A stretch of 64,000 bases of DNA from Pseudomonas sp. G2-4 (lineage in GTDB: Bacteria > Pseudomonadota > Gammaproteobacteria > Pseudomonadales > Pseudomonadaceae): contig NZ_CP125957.1 in the NCBI RefSeq assembly GCF_030064125.1, positions 1,860,001 to 1,924,000 on the forward strand. Reading direction: 5' to 3'. Below the pieces are notes generated by a model. The model saw only the letters and a program-made list of their open reading frames with translations. It was not told where the DNA came from and did not search any database. The stretch's first letter is position 1, and every line of letters starts with the position of its first letter. Position numbers and translations under genes: made by a program. Shown in pieces: positions 19,249-28,166 of the stretch.

Positions 19249-19983
19249 GGGTGTATATCCGTTGCTGCGGTAACGGCCACTGGCGGTTCCGCTCTTACAG
19301 CGGGTCACTTTTGGAAGAGCGGGGGGAGAGCGCCAAAAGTAACCAAAAGCGCTTTGCCCCACCACTTGGTGCCCACTGCGCAATGCCTGCGTTCGGCCAG
19401 CGTGGTTAACGGGGCGCCGAAGATCAAAAGCCGAAGCGAGGCGGCCTTATAGCCGACCTAGTTCGGAGTGAACGCGTTCCTCCTGTGGGAGCGAGCTTGC
19501 TCGCGAAGGCGACGTCACTGTTGATGAAGATGTTGAATGGGCTGGCCTCATCGCGAGCAAGCTCGCTCCCACAGTTTTTTGTGTCGTATGCAGATGCTGT
19601 GAACACCCACAACCCCCATGTGGGAGCGAGCTTGCTCGCGATAGCGGTGGTTCAGCCACATAGATGCTGGATATACCCTGCTCTTGCTCTGCTTTAGATC
19701 TTGATCTTGATCTTGATCTGGAGGCCCCGTTAAACCACGCTGGCCGAACGCAGGCATTGCGCAGTGGGCATCCCGGCATGGATGCCGGGATAGCCGCGCT
19801 GGGCCATGGATGGCCCTTCGCGGCGGGCCCACGGAGCAATGCCGGAGTGAGGGCATGCCGAGCCTAGGCGAGGCACCGAGTGGTGGGGCTAAAGCGTTTT
19901 GCTTACTTTTGCGCTTCTCAAAAGTGAGCCGCTGTAAGAGCGGAACCGTAAGTAGCCGTTACCGAAGAAACGGATATACACAC
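19249..19983. repeat. Long terminal-inverted-repeat element, copy A
   Basis: About 735 bp without a credible gene. The outer ~105 bp are inverted repeats: the left end GTGTATATCCGTTGCTGCGG matches the reverse complement of the right end, ending CGGATATACACAC. Inner arms also pair (ATGCCTGCGTTCGGCCAGCG with CGCTGGCCGAACGCAGGCAT), with part of the left arm missing relative to copy B (43533-44369). The centre holds three REPs and a short GATCTT tandem (19697-19719). It fills the gap between convergent tpm and htpX. Confidence 0.85.
19484..19645. repeat. Three REPs nested in element A
   Basis: Subfamily 1 REPs lie at about 19484-19507, 19549-19573 and 19619-19642 with alternating orientation, inside the inverted-repeat element. 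Confidence 0.85.
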
Positions 19984-20009
19984 GAACTATAACCATAAAT
20001 ACGTGCCCC

Positions 20010-20052
20010 AAAAAAACGGCGCTTCCCCCCGCAGGAAGAAGCACCGTTTTTT
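20010..20052 (-). terminator. Intrinsic terminator of htpX
   Basis: Read on the minus strand, an AACGGTGCTTC...GAAGCGCCGTT stem (one G-T pair) is followed by a T7 tract, 44 bases after the htpX stop. Confidence 0.85.
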
Positions 20053-20096
20053 CTTAGAGTGAACAGCTTTGCCGCAGGTCTACAAAGCCTGCACGA

Positions 20097-20984
20097 TTAG
20101 CCGCGACGACGCAGTGCGTCAATACGCTCTTCCAGCGGCGGATGACTCATGAACATGCGCGCCAGGCCCTGTTTGACGCCACCGTTGATACCAAAGGCAT
20201 TCAGGGTGTCGGGCATGTGGACTGGCAAGCCTTGCTCGGCGCGCAGGCGTTGCAGGGCGCCGATCATGGCGCTGGTGCCCGCCAGGCGTGCACCAGCGTC
20301 GTCAGCCCGGAACTCGCGTTTGCGCGAGAACCACATGACGATGGCGCTGGCGAGAATGCCCAGCACCAGCTCGGCAAAAATGGTTGCCACGTAATAGGCG
20401 ATACCCTGGCCTTCTTCATTCTTGAAGATCACCTTGTCGACGAAGTTGCCGATGATGCGGGCGAAGAACATCACGAAGGTGTTCACTACGCCCTGGATCA
20501 ACGCCAGGGTCACCATGTCGCCGTTGGCGACGTGGCCGATCTCGTGGGCCAGCACCGCCTTGACTTCATCGGGTGAAAACCGCTCGAGCAGACCCTGGCT
20601 GACTGCGACCAGTGCATCGTTCTTGTTCCAGCCGGTGGCGAAGGCGTTGGCCTCGTAGGCCGGGAAAATCCCGACTTCCGGCATTTTGATACCGGCTTCG
20701 CGAGACAGCTGCTCGACGGTTTGCAGCAGCCATTGTTCGTGGCGAGTGCGCGGCTGGCTGATGATCTGGGTGCTGGTGCTCATCTTCGCCATCCACTTGG
20801 AGATGAACAGCGAGAACAGGGAACCGGCGAAACCGAACACCGCACAGAAGATCAGCAGCTGATTGAGGTTGAGGTCAACCCCATTGGCCGCCATGAACCC
20901 GTTGAAGCCAAAAAGGCTCAGGGTGATGCTGGCAATCAGCACGACCGCCAGGTTAGTGGCCAAAAACAGCAGGATGCGCATCAT
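20097..20984 (-). CDS. htpX: Membrane zinc protease HtpX
   Basis: Inner-membrane metalloprotease for quality control of misfolded membrane proteins. 295 residues. Two N-terminal transmembrane segments precede the catalytic HEIGH (in [13 protein letters not shown]), with the third zinc ligand expected in [14 protein letters not shown]. Two further membrane segments lie between these. A good vegetative promoter lies upstream. Confidence 0.97.
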   Translation of the reverse strand: MMRILLFLATNLAVVLIASITLSLFGFNGFMAANGVDLNLNQLLIFCAVFGFAGSLFSLFISKWMAKMSTSTQIISQPRTRHEQWLLQTVEQLSREAGIKMPEVGIFPAYEANAFATGWNKNDALVAVSQGLLERFSPDEVKAVLAHEIGHVANGDMVTLALIQGVVNTFVMFFARIIGNFVDKVIFKNEEGQGIAYYVATIFAELVLGILASAIVMWFSRKREFRADDAGARLAGTSAMIGALQRLRAEQGLPVHMPDTLNAFGINGGVKQGLARMFMSHPPLEERIDALRRRG

Positions 20985-21029
20985 GGTTGTGGAAATCTCC
21001 TCATGCTAAAAATGTAGCGTCATGCGGGG

Positions 21030-21058
21030 TATATAAGGTGCCGCCGCAGGCTATTCAA
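21030..21058 (-). promoter_or_regulatory. Sigma-70 promoter of htpX
   Basis: On the minus strand TTGAAT (21058-21053), 17 bases, then TATATA (21035-21030), 46 bases before the htpX start. CCCCGCAT just downstream looks like half of a heat-shock -10, but no correctly spaced heat-shock -35 is visible. Confidence 0.65.
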
Positions 21059-21250
21059 CTCACTGACTATTTCAAACTGTGTCCTACAGGCGTCCTAAAT
21101 GTTTGAAAGACTTTTCTGAAAGTGATCGTGGAAAAGAAATGTAGTGCCTGTACCCCGTGAACGTTGAGCCCGGGCGCCCCTCGGCTGCCCAGCCCCCAGT
21201 GTAGAAGGCCGGCCGGAACTGGCGGAACAGATATGTTGCTGAATCAAACA

Positions 21251-21278
21251 GCGTGCGAGGCAAGGACGTCTCGCACGC
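21251..21278 (-). terminator. Hairpin after alaA, possible terminator
   Basis: A perfect 9-bp stem GCGTGCGAG/CTCGCACGC lies 9 bases after the alaA stop. It lacks a strong T-tract, so termination would be weak. The rest of the 20985-21286 gap holds only the htpX promoter. Confidence 0.5.
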
Positions 21279-21286
21279 CGTGGGGT

Positions 21287-22498
21287 TTACTGGCGGTAGG
21301 ACTTGAGGAAGTTGCCGATGCGACCGATAGCCTGGTCGAGATCATCGACCCGCGGCAGGGTCACGACGCGGAAGTGATCCGGCCACGGCCAGTTGAAAGC
21401 AGTGCCTTGGACCACCAGCAGTTTCTCGGACAGCAGCAGGTCGAGTACGAACTTTTCATCGTTGTGGATCGGGCAGACCTTCGGGTCGATCCGCGGGAAG
21501 GCATACAGCGCACCCATCGGCTTGACGCAGCTGACGCCGGGAATGTCGTTGAGCAGTTCCCAGGTACGGTTGCGTTGTTCCAGCAAGCGGCCCTGGGGCA
21601 GGACCAGATCGTTGATGCTCTGGTAGCCGCCTAGCGCGGTCTGGATCGCGTGTTGGCTCGGGACGTTGGCACACAGGCGCATGTTGGCCAGCATGTCGAT
21701 GCCTTCGATATAGCTCTGGGCGTGATGCTTGGGCCCGGTAATGACGATCCAGCCGGAGCGGAAACCGGCGACCCGATAGGACTTGGACAGGCCGTTGAAG
21801 GTCAGGCACAGCAGGTCCGGTGCCAGGGAGGCGGTGCAGATGTGCACGGCATCGTCGTAGAGGATCTTGTCGTAGATCTCGTCGGAAAACACCACCAGGT
21901 TGTGCTGGCGGGCCAGTTCCAGCATGCCCAGCAGCACTTCCCTGGAGTACACCGCGCCGGTCGGGTTGTTCGGGTTGATGATCACCAGCGCCTTGGTATT
22001 GGGCGTGATCTTGGCCTTGATATCCGCCAGGTCAGGGAACCAGTTGGCCTGCTCGTCGCACAGGTAATGCACCGGGTTACCGCCGGACAGGCTCACGGCG
22101 GCGGTCCACAATGGGTAGTCCGGCGCCGGCACCAGCACTTCATCGCCGTTGTTGAGCAGGGCCTGCATCGACATCACGATCAGCTCGGAAACGCCGTTAC
22201 CCAGGTAGATGTCTTCGATACCGACACCTTCGACCTGCTTCTGCTGGTAGTACTGCATCACAGCCTTGCGGGCGCTGAACAGGCCCTTGGAATCGCTGTA
22301 GCCCTGGGCGGTTGGCAGGTTGCGGATGACGTCCTGGAGAATTTCATCGGGCGCTTCGAAACCAAAGGGGGCCGGGTTGCCGATGTTCAGCTTGAGGATG
22401 CGATGGCCTTCCTCTTCCAGGCGTTTGGCGTGCTTGAGCACCGGGCCGCGAATGTCGTAGCAGACGTTGGCGAGCTTGTTCGATTTGCTGACCTGCAT
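21287..22498 (-). CDS. alaA: Glutamate-pyruvate aminotransferase AlaA
   Basis: Class I/II PLP aminotransferase that makes alanine from pyruvate and glutamate. 403 residues. The PLP lysine is in NGLSKSYRVAGFRSGW, and NIGNPAPFGFEAPDEI and NPNNPTGAVYS are family motifs. I start at MQVSKSNKLANVCYDIRGP, matching family length; the open frame extends far upstream through the divergent msrB region without coding character. Confidence 0.93.
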   Translation of the reverse strand: MQVSKSNKLANVCYDIRGPVLKHAKRLEEEGHRILKLNIGNPAPFGFEAPDEILQDVIRNLPTAQGYSDSKGLFSARKAVMQYYQQKQVEGVGIEDIYLGNGVSELIVMSMQALLNNGDEVLVPAPDYPLWTAAVSLSGGNPVHYLCDEQANWFPDLADIKAKITPNTKALVIINPNNPTGAVYSREVLLGMLELARQHNLVVFSDEIYDKILYDDAVHICTASLAPDLLCLTFNGLSKSYRVAGFRSGWIVITGPKHHAQSYIEGIDMLANMRLCANVPSQHAIQTALGGYQSINDLVLPQGRLLEQRNRTWELLNDIPGVSCVKPMGALYAFPRIDPKVCPIHNDEKFVLDLLLSEKLLVVQGTAFNWPWPDHFRVVTLPRVDDLDQAIGRIGNFLKSYRQ

Positions 22499-22663
22499 GG
22501 CGATGTGTTCCCGAAAATGAACGATCCAGGCGGCGTATGAACTACCGTACTGGGGATCCTGCGTCTGTGCCCAGGCCTGACGCGGTACATGCGTGACAAT
22601 CCGTTTGAATGCGCATGACGTGACTGCCAGACTGGCGTCTGACGAGGCGCAATCATACGTGCC

Positions 22664-22699
22664 GCCCGATCTGCTTAAAAGCGTCGGATCGGGCTTTTT
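22664..22699 (+). terminator. Terminator-like hairpin in the msrB leader
   Basis: GCCCGATC (22664-22671) and GATCGGGC (22687-22694) form an 8-bp stem followed by TTTTT, on the plus strand and ending 19 bases before the msrB ATG. No plus-strand gene precedes it, so it acts, if at all, inside the msrB leader. Confidence 0.7.
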
Positions 22700-22718
22700 C
22701 AATTGCCGAGGTAGGACG

Positions 22719-23111
22719 ATGGAAAAGTTGGAAAGAACCCTTGAAGAATGGCGCGCCATGCTCGACCCGGAGCAGTACAACGTCTGTCGGTTGAAGGGCA
22801 CCGAACGGCCATTCTCCGGTAAATACAACGCCACCAAGACCGACGGTGTGTACCACTGTATCTGCTGCAACGAACCGCTGTTCGATTCGCAGACCAAATT
22901 CGATTCCGGCTGTGGCTGGCCGAGTTTCTACGCGCCGATCGAGGGCAGCGCGGTGGTGGAGGTGCGCGATGTCAGCCACGGCATGATCCGCACCGAAGTG
23001 GTCTGCGCCCAATGCGACGCCCACCTGGGCCACGTCTTCCCTGACGGCCCGCCGCCCACGGGCCTGCGTTACTGCATCAACTCGGTGTGCCTGGATCTCG
23101 TGCCCCGCTAG
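22719..23111 (+). CDS. msrB: Peptide methionine (R)-S-oxide reductase MsrB
   Basis: Repairs Met-R-sulfoxide in proteins. 130 residues. Two CxxC zinc pairs (in [11 protein letters not shown] and [13 protein letters not shown]), the signature SGCGWPSFY, and catalytic Cys in RYCINSVCL. The ATG at 22719 is preceded by a weak GGTAGGA ribosome site; an in-frame extension to 22593 would read through the leader hairpin and is not family-like. Confidence 0.95.
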   Translation: MEKLERTLEEWRAMLDPEQYNVCRLKGTERPFSGKYNATKTDGVYHCICCNEPLFDSQTKFDSGCGWPSFYAPIEGSAVVEVRDVSHGMIRTEVVCAQCDAHLGHVFPDGPPPTGLRYCINSVCLDLVPR

Positions 23112-23140
23112 GTACTGTTTGGATCGGGAACAGGCTCACC

Positions 23141-23275
23141 TGTGGCGAGGGAGCTTGCTCCCGCTGGGCGGCGTAGCCGCCCCCAATAAGGGTTGACGCG
23201 GTCTTCCAGGGCAATCGCGTCAGCCCGGTTTACGACGGCTGCGCCGCCGAGCGGGAGCAAGCTCCCTCGCCACAT
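23141..23275. repeat. REP doublet, subfamily 2
   Basis: Inverted copies of TGTGGCGAGGGAGCTTGCTC flank about 90 bases, with GGCGGCGTAGCCGCC near the left unit and GGCTGCGCCGCC near the right. Same type as 7136-7266 and 15386-15495. Confidence 0.85.
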
Positions 23276-23384
23276 GAGCACCTGCATTGTTCCTTCTGCG
23301 TGAATAAGACTCCAATAATTAAATTGCACACAATTGAATCGTTCGCTACCTTAACCGTCTGTCCCATACCTTCGGAGCCTTGCC

Positions 23385-23870
23385 ATGAGCGACAACCTGC
23401 TGAGCATCCCGTGCACCACCATCAAGGGTGAGCAAAAGACCCTCGCCGATTTCGCTGGCAAGGCGGTGCTGGTGGTCAATACCGCCAGCCAGTGCGGGTT
23501 CACCCCGCAATACAAGGGGCTCGAGGCGCTGTGGCAGACCTACAAGGACCAGGGCCTGGTGGTGCTGGGCTTCCCTTGCAATCAGTTCGGCAAGCAAGAG
23601 CCGGGCAACGAGGGGGCGATTACCGAGTTTTGCGAGCTGAACTTCGGCGTTAGTTTTCCGCTGTTCAAGAAAATCGAAGTCAACGGTGCCAACGCCCATC
23701 CCCTGTTTGTCCAACTGAAGCAGCGGGCGCCTGGCGTGCTGGGGTCCAAAGGGATCAAGTGGAACTTCACCAAGTTCCTGATCGGCAAGGACGGTCAGGT
23801 GGTCAAGCGGTTCGCCCCGACCACCAAACCCCAAGACCTGACCGGCGAGATTGAAGCGCTGCTCAAATGA
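23385..23870 (+). CDS. Glutathione peroxidase family protein
   Basis: 161 residues. Thiol peroxidase with the active-site Cys37 in VNTASQCGFTPQY, Gln in FPCNQFGKQEPG and Trp in IKWNFTKFLIG. It is a Cys, not selenocysteine, enzyme. The stop overlaps the start of the following MarR-family gene (ATGA), so the peroxidase and its likely regulator are translationally coupled. The pair corresponds to PA2826-PA2825 in P. aeruginosa. Confidence 0.95.
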   Translation: MSDNLLSIPCTTIKGEQKTLADFAGKAVLVVNTASQCGFTPQYKGLEALWQTYKDQGLVVLGFPCNQFGKQEPGNEGAITEFCELNFGVSFPLFKKIEVNGANAHPLFVQLKQRAPGVLGSKGIKWNFTKFLIGKDGQVVKRFAPTTKPQDLTGEIEALLK

Positions 23871-24328
23871 ATGACCTGTCAGTCGACTCGCTGAAGCTCG
23901 ACAGCCAGTTGTGCTTCAAGCTGTACGCTGCATCCCGTGCGGTGATTCGTGGCTACAAGCCGATGTTGGATCAGCTCGGTCTGACCTACCCGCAATACCT
24001 GGCGATGCTGGTGCTGTGGGAATGGCAGGAGACCGCGCCGGAACAACCCACGGTCAAGGCCCTGGGCGAGCGGCTGCTGCTGGATTCGGGCACGCTGACG
24101 CCGCTGCTCAAGCGCCTGGAACAACTGGATCTGGTCCATCGCCAGCGTTCGGCCCGCGACGAGCGGGAGGTACACTTGAGTCTGTCGGTGGCAGGTCGGG
24201 CTTTGCGTGAACAGGTCGGCCCGCTCAAGGCCCGCCTGTTGTGCGACAGCGGGATTGACCTGGACCGCCTGGCGAGTTTGCGCGACGGTCTCGATCATCT
24301 GCTGGGACAGATCAAAGCGCTGACGTAG
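23867..24328 (+). CDS. ospR: MarR-family redox regulator, OspR-like
   Basis: 153 residues, a paralogue of OhrR at 9144-9605. It shares LTYPQYLAMLVLWE and the sensing Cys in DSQLCFKLY (Cys16), plus a second Cys in RLLCDSGID. The wHTH includes DSGTLTPLLKRLEQLDLV. In P. aeruginosa OspR represses the adjacent glutathione peroxidase and responds to oxidants. The symbol rests on gene order and similarity. The 3' end overlaps the convergent kinase gene by 17 bases. Confidence 0.85.
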   Translation: MNDLSVDSLKLDSQLCFKLYAASRAVIRGYKPMLDQLGLTYPQYLAMLVLWEWQETAPEQPTVKALGERLLLDSGTLTPLLKRLEQLDLVHRQRSARDEREVHLSLSVAGRALREQVGPLKARLLCDSGIDLDRLASLRDGLDHLLGQIKALT

Positions 24329-26648
24329 TGGGTACCCACTGATCCAGTAGCGCCGCCAGTTCTTCGCGGCGGAACGGCTTGGACAAGTAATCGCTCATGC
24401 CCGCAACCCGGCAGCGCTCGCGTTCCTCGGGCATGGCGTTGGCCGTCAGCGCGACAATCGGCAGGTTCGGCCAGCGCCCACTTCGTCGAATCTGCCGACT
24501 GGCTTCGTACCCGTCCATTACTGGCATGTTGCAGTCCATCAGCACCAAGTCGAAAACCTGCTGTTCAAGTTGATCCAGGGCCTCGGCGCCATGGGCCGCG
24601 ACGGTAACTTCGCAGCCGAGCTTGACCAGCATGCCCTTGGCCACCAGTTGGTTGACCGGATTGTCCTCCACCAGCAACACCCGTCCGCGCTTGGACGGCG
24701 CCCGGGCTTCGATCTGCGCGTCATTGATGGTGGTGGCCTCGCTTCGCAGGGCGCGTCGCAGAATCTGGTACAGCGCGTGGCGTGCCAGCGGCCGGGCCTG
24801 TTGTATCAGGGGCGCGAGGGCGGCGGCTTCTTCGCTGGGCATGAAACTGCCGTAGGCGGTCACCAGCAGGATCGGAGCGTCGAAGGTTGGCCGCAGGTTG
24901 AACAGGCATTCCGGGCAGTCAGTGATCAGAATATCCGGCTTGAGCCCCAGCAGCCTGTCATCCACGGAGCGCCTTACATAGTCCAGTCCCCAGCCCGGCA
25001 GCAACATCTCAAGCAGCTCGGCCAGGCCACTGCTGGCGGAGGTGATGGCGACGACGTTGCCACTCAGGGGGGCGACAGGCGCCGCAGGGGTATGGCAAGG
25101 CAGGGGCAGATCTGCGCGGAACTGGCTGCCAAAGCCGGCTTCGGAACTGATGGTCAACCGACCCTGCATGGCTTCGCAGAGGTTGTAGGTCAGTGCCAGG
25201 CCAAGCCCTGTGCCACCAAACTGGCGGGTTATGCCGGCGCCTGCCTGGGTGAACGGTTGAAAAATTCTCGCTTGGGCTTCTTGAGGTATACCGATACCCG
25301 TGTCACAGACCTCGATCCGCACACCGCCGTCGTAGTGGCTCAACTTCACATCGACCCGGCCAAAGCGCGTGAACTTCAGCGCATTGGAAAGCAAGTTGCT
25401 GATGATCTGGCGCACTCGGGTCGGGTCGCCGATGACCTGTGCCGGGAACTGCGGGTCGATCAGGCAGGCCAGCTCGACGCTGGGGGCTGCGTTCTGGGAA
25501 AGTAGGTTGGCGGTATCCTCGACCAGGGAGCTGAGGTCGAAGGGGATGCGCTCGAGTTCCAATTGGCCGGCGTCGAATTTCGACAGGTCGAGAATGTCAT
25601 TGAGCAATTCGACCAGCACCTTGCCCGAGTCGTGGGCAATCGATAGCTGCTGTTGTTGTTCGGCCGTCAGGGGGCCATCCAGGGACAGCGCGATCATCCC
25701 CAGCAGACCGTTGAGTGGCGTGCGGATCTCATGGCTCATGTTGGCCAGGAAGGCAGAGCGGGCTTCGGCCATGTCCAAGGCCGTGCGCCGGGCCACTTCC
25801 AGCTCGTCGTTGGATTGGCTGAGGCGGGCGTTGATGGCCTTGAGTTCGGCGGTGCGAGCCGAGACGATGTTTTCCAGCTGTGCCAGGTATTCGGTGAGAC
25901 GATTTTCGGCCGTGCGCCGCTGCTGGATTTCGGTAGAGATATTTTCGAACTGTTGGTTGGCGACCGACACCAGTACACCGATTTCATCGGACTGGTGGCC
26001 GGAAGGGCATTCCAGGCGGTTCTGTTCATTGCTGCTGGGATCGCGACTGCTCAGCTCGCGAATCACCCGGACCAGGGGCTTGGTCAGCATCACATAAAAC
26101 AGCGCCAGCAACAGTCCGGTCAGGATCAGGCTGCGGGCAAAGCCGTTGAGCAACGTGACCTCGGCGCGGCGCAGGAAGCGACTGCCAAACGCATAGGTGT
26201 CGACGTCCAGCCGCAACAGGCCCAAGGATTCGGCTGGCAGGTGGTCCAGGTAGAGTCGGTCTTCGAACTGGCGTTGGGCGCCGAACAGGAAGTCGCTGAT
26301 GAACCGGTAACTGCTTTGCAGTTCTGGCCGTTTGACGCTGGCCAGCACGGTATTGTTATTGTCGATCAGCTCGGCGCCGATGATGGCCGGTGAACGCAAC
26401 AGGCCCATGGACAGTTCCTGGGCAAGTTCGGAGTCGATGTTGTAGGCGATGCGCGAGGCCGGGTTGTGGCTGATTTCCAGCAACGACAGGATTTCACGGT
26501 TGATCGAGGCGTCTTCACTGGCATAATCGATGCCTATCTGCATCAGACTGAGCAAAGTGCCCAGCACGAAACCCACCAGAACGGTCAGTCGGGCCTGTTT
26601 ATAAGACAGCCGTTGGGTGAATCTGATGTCCATGGAGTGATGAACCAC
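24312..26648 (-). CDS. sagS: Hybrid sensor histidine kinase, SagS-like
   Basis: 778 residues. An N-terminal transmembrane segment, a periplasmic sensor (about 45-175), a second membrane segment, HAMP, a coiled coil, a HisKA domain with phospho-His about 306 (ANMSHEIRTPLNG), HATPase with GTGLGLALTYN, then a degenerate receiver-like block (about 530-640) and a full receiver with Asp about 705 (VLMDCNMPVMDGYE). Gene order with gpx and ospR matches P. aeruginosa SagS, which controls the switch to biofilm growth. The GTG start at 26648 has an AAGGGA site; MDIRFTQ at 26633 is the alternative. Confidence 0.85.
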   Translation of the reverse strand: MVHHSMDIRFTQRLSYKQARLTVLVGFVLGTLLSLMQIGIDYASEDASINREILSLLEISHNPASRIAYNIDSELAQELSMGLLRSPAIIGAELIDNNNTVLASVKRPELQSSYRFISDFLFGAQRQFEDRLYLDHLPAESLGLLRLDVDTYAFGSRFLRRAEVTLLNGFARSLILTGLLLALFYVMLTKPLVRVIRELSSRDPSSNEQNRLECPSGHQSDEIGVLVSVANQQFENISTEIQQRRTAENRLTEYLAQLENIVSARTAELKAINARLSQSNDELEVARRTALDMAEARSAFLANMSHEIRTPLNGLLGMIALSLDGPLTAEQQQQLSIAHDSGKVLVELLNDILDLSKFDAGQLELERIPFDLSSLVEDTANLLSQNAAPSVELACLIDPQFPAQVIGDPTRVRQIISNLLSNALKFTRFGRVDVKLSHYDGGVRIEVCDTGIGIPQEAQARIFQPFTQAGAGITRQFGGTGLGLALTYNLCEAMQGRLTISSEAGFGSQFRADLPLPCHTPAAPVAPLSGNVVAITSASSGLAELLEMLLPGWGLDYVRRSVDDRLLGLKPDILITDCPECLFNLRPTFDAPILLVTAYGSFMPSEEAAALAPLIQQARPLARHALYQILRRALRSEATTINDAQIEARAPSKRGRVLLVEDNPVNQLVAKGMLVKLGCEVTVAAHGAEALDQLEQQVFDLVLMDCNMPVMDGYEASRQIRRSGRWPNLPIVALTANAMPEERERCRVAGMSDYLSKPFRREELAALLDQWVPTTSAL

Positions 26649-26796
26649 TTACGTTTCCCTTCGCCGGTCAAGCATAGCTGATCATCTCTGAATACCGGTG
26701 CGGCCGGTGTGTGTTGTGTGGAATAGACCCGCCATTGGATACGACGTTTCGTTGCTGTAGCGCCATCATTACTGTGAACCTCTCCGAGGAGAAGAC

Positions 26797-27687
26797 GTGG
26801 ATTCCCGATTGAGTGCTTTTCTTGAGCGTGCCGACGCGGTGCTGGCGCGGATCGAGCCTTTGCTGCCGGCGACCCGCCCCGACATCGATTGGACCCAGAC
26901 CCTGGCTGCCCGCTGGCAACGTGACGGGCGCAGCGGCTATTTGCTGCCGCTTCAGGTCAGTCTCGACATGCGCCTGTCGGACCTGATTGGCGTCGAGCGC
27001 CAGGTCGAACAATTGGGTCGCAATACCCGGCAGTTCATTGACGGCATGCCCGCCAACCATGCCTTGCTCTGGGGTTCGCGAGGCACCGGCAAGTCGTCCC
27101 TGGTGCGTGCGTTGCTGGCCGAACATGCCCAGCATGGCCTGCGGCTGATCGAGATCGAGCGCGATCACCTGGCCGATCTGCCCCGGGTGGTCGAGCAGGT
27201 CGCGAAACTGCCCCAGCGCTTCGTGCTGTTCTGCGATGACTTGTCGTTCGAGTCGGGTGAAGGCGATTACCGCGTGCTTAAAAGCGTGTTGGATGGTTCG
27301 CTCGAACAGGCGCCGGACAACGTGCTGTTGTACGCCACTTCCAACCGCCGCCATCTGGTGCCGGAAAAGGAAAGTGACAACGAGAACTGGAAGCGGGTCG
27401 ACGGCGAGCTTCATCCCAGCGAAGCCGTGGAGGACAAAATCGCCTTGTCCGACCGTTTCGGGCTGTGGTTGTCGTTTTATCCGTTTACCCAGGAGCATTT
27501 CCTCAATGTGGTGGAGCACTGGATCGGCGAGTTGGCGGCCAAGGCCGGGCTGGCCTGGCAGCGCGACGAGGCGCTGGACATCCAGGCGGTGCGCTGGGCC
27601 ACTGGACGCGGCAACCGCAACGGACGGTGCGCTTATCAGTTTGCCCGTTACTGGGTGGGCTTGAAACTGCTGGAGCACAAGGCATGA
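26797..27687 (+). CDS. DUF815 AAA-type ATPase
   Basis: 296 residues. The Walker A motif is GSRGTGKSSLVRALLAEH, Walker B FVLFCDDLSFE, and the sensor region ATSNRRHLVPE. This is the DUF815 family, of unknown function. GTG start after CGAGGAG. It overlaps the next gene by 4 bases (ATGA), so the ATPase and the Met-sulfoxide reductase are coupled. Confidence 0.85.
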   Translation: MDSRLSAFLERADAVLARIEPLLPATRPDIDWTQTLAARWQRDGRSGYLLPLQVSLDMRLSDLIGVERQVEQLGRNTRQFIDGMPANHALLWGSRGTGKSSLVRALLAEHAQHGLRLIEIERDHLADLPRVVEQVAKLPQRFVLFCDDLSFESGEGDYRVLKSVLDGSLEQAPDNVLLYATSNRRHLVPEKESDNENWKRVDGELHPSEAVEDKIALSDRFGLWLSFYPFTQEHFLNVVEHWIGELAAKAGLAWQRDEALDIQAVRWATGRGNRNGRCAYQFARYWVGLKLLEHKA

Positions 27688-28166
27688 TCGATTTGAAGAA
27701 TACGGGCGAAGGCCTCGACGGCTACGGCTTGTTATTGGCACAGCTGGAGTCCTTGCTGGCCGATGAGCGCGATTTCATTGCCAACGCCGCGCAATTCTCG
27801 GCTTTTCTGTTCAGTCAGCTGGACGACTTGAACTGGGCCGGTTTTTACCTCAATCGCAACGATGAGCTGGTGCTGGGTCCGTTCCAAGGCCAGATTGCCT
27901 GTGTGCGGATTCCTTTCGGTCGCGGCGTGTGCGGCACCGCTGCGGCGACGCGTCAGACCCAACGTGTCGAAGATGTCCATGCCTTCGCTGGCCACATCGC
28001 TTGCGACAGCGCCTCGAACAGCGAGCTGGTGGTGCCGCTGGTCAAGGATGGGCGCCTGATTGGCGTGCTCGACCTGGACAGTCCGAAACTGGCGCGCTTT
28101 ACCGAACATGACCAGGCCGGCATTGAACAATTGGCAGCGATCTTCCTGCGCCTGACGGATTGCTGA
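27684..28166 (+). CDS. GAF-type free methionine-(R)-sulfoxide reductase
   Basis: 160-residue single GAF domain that reduces free Met-R-sulfoxide. The three conserved cysteines of the fRMsr family are present in QIACVRIPFGRGVCGTAAAT and HIACDSASNSELVVPL. It lies directly after the DUF815 ATPase and ends one base before the convergent HD-GYP gene. With MsrB at 22719 the window covers both free and protein-bound Met-R-sulfoxide. Confidence 0.92.
   Translation: MIDLKNTGEGLDGYGLLLAQLESLLADERDFIANAAQFSAFLFSQLDDLNWAGFYLNRNDELVLGPFQGQIACVRIPFGRGVCGTAAATRQTQRVEDVHAFAGHIACDSASNSELVVPLVKDGRLIGVLDLDSPKLARFTEHDQAGIEQLAAIFLRLTDC

Noticed and set aside
19447..19992. Several frames of 60-130 codons inside element A
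   Set aside because: They read through REP sequences and inverted-repeat arms; the peptides repeat motifs such as GASLLA that are translations of REPs and carry no ribosome sites.
21001..21060. Heat-shock (sigma-32) promoter for htpX
   Set aside because: CCCCGCAT resembles a sigma-32 -10, but the only matching -35 (TTGAAT) is 23 bases away, too far; the same TTGAAT pairs with TATATA at 17 bases.
22593..22718. N-terminal extension of MsrB by 42 codons
   Set aside because: It would translate across the leader hairpin, adds non-family sequence, and the internal ATG gives the standard length.
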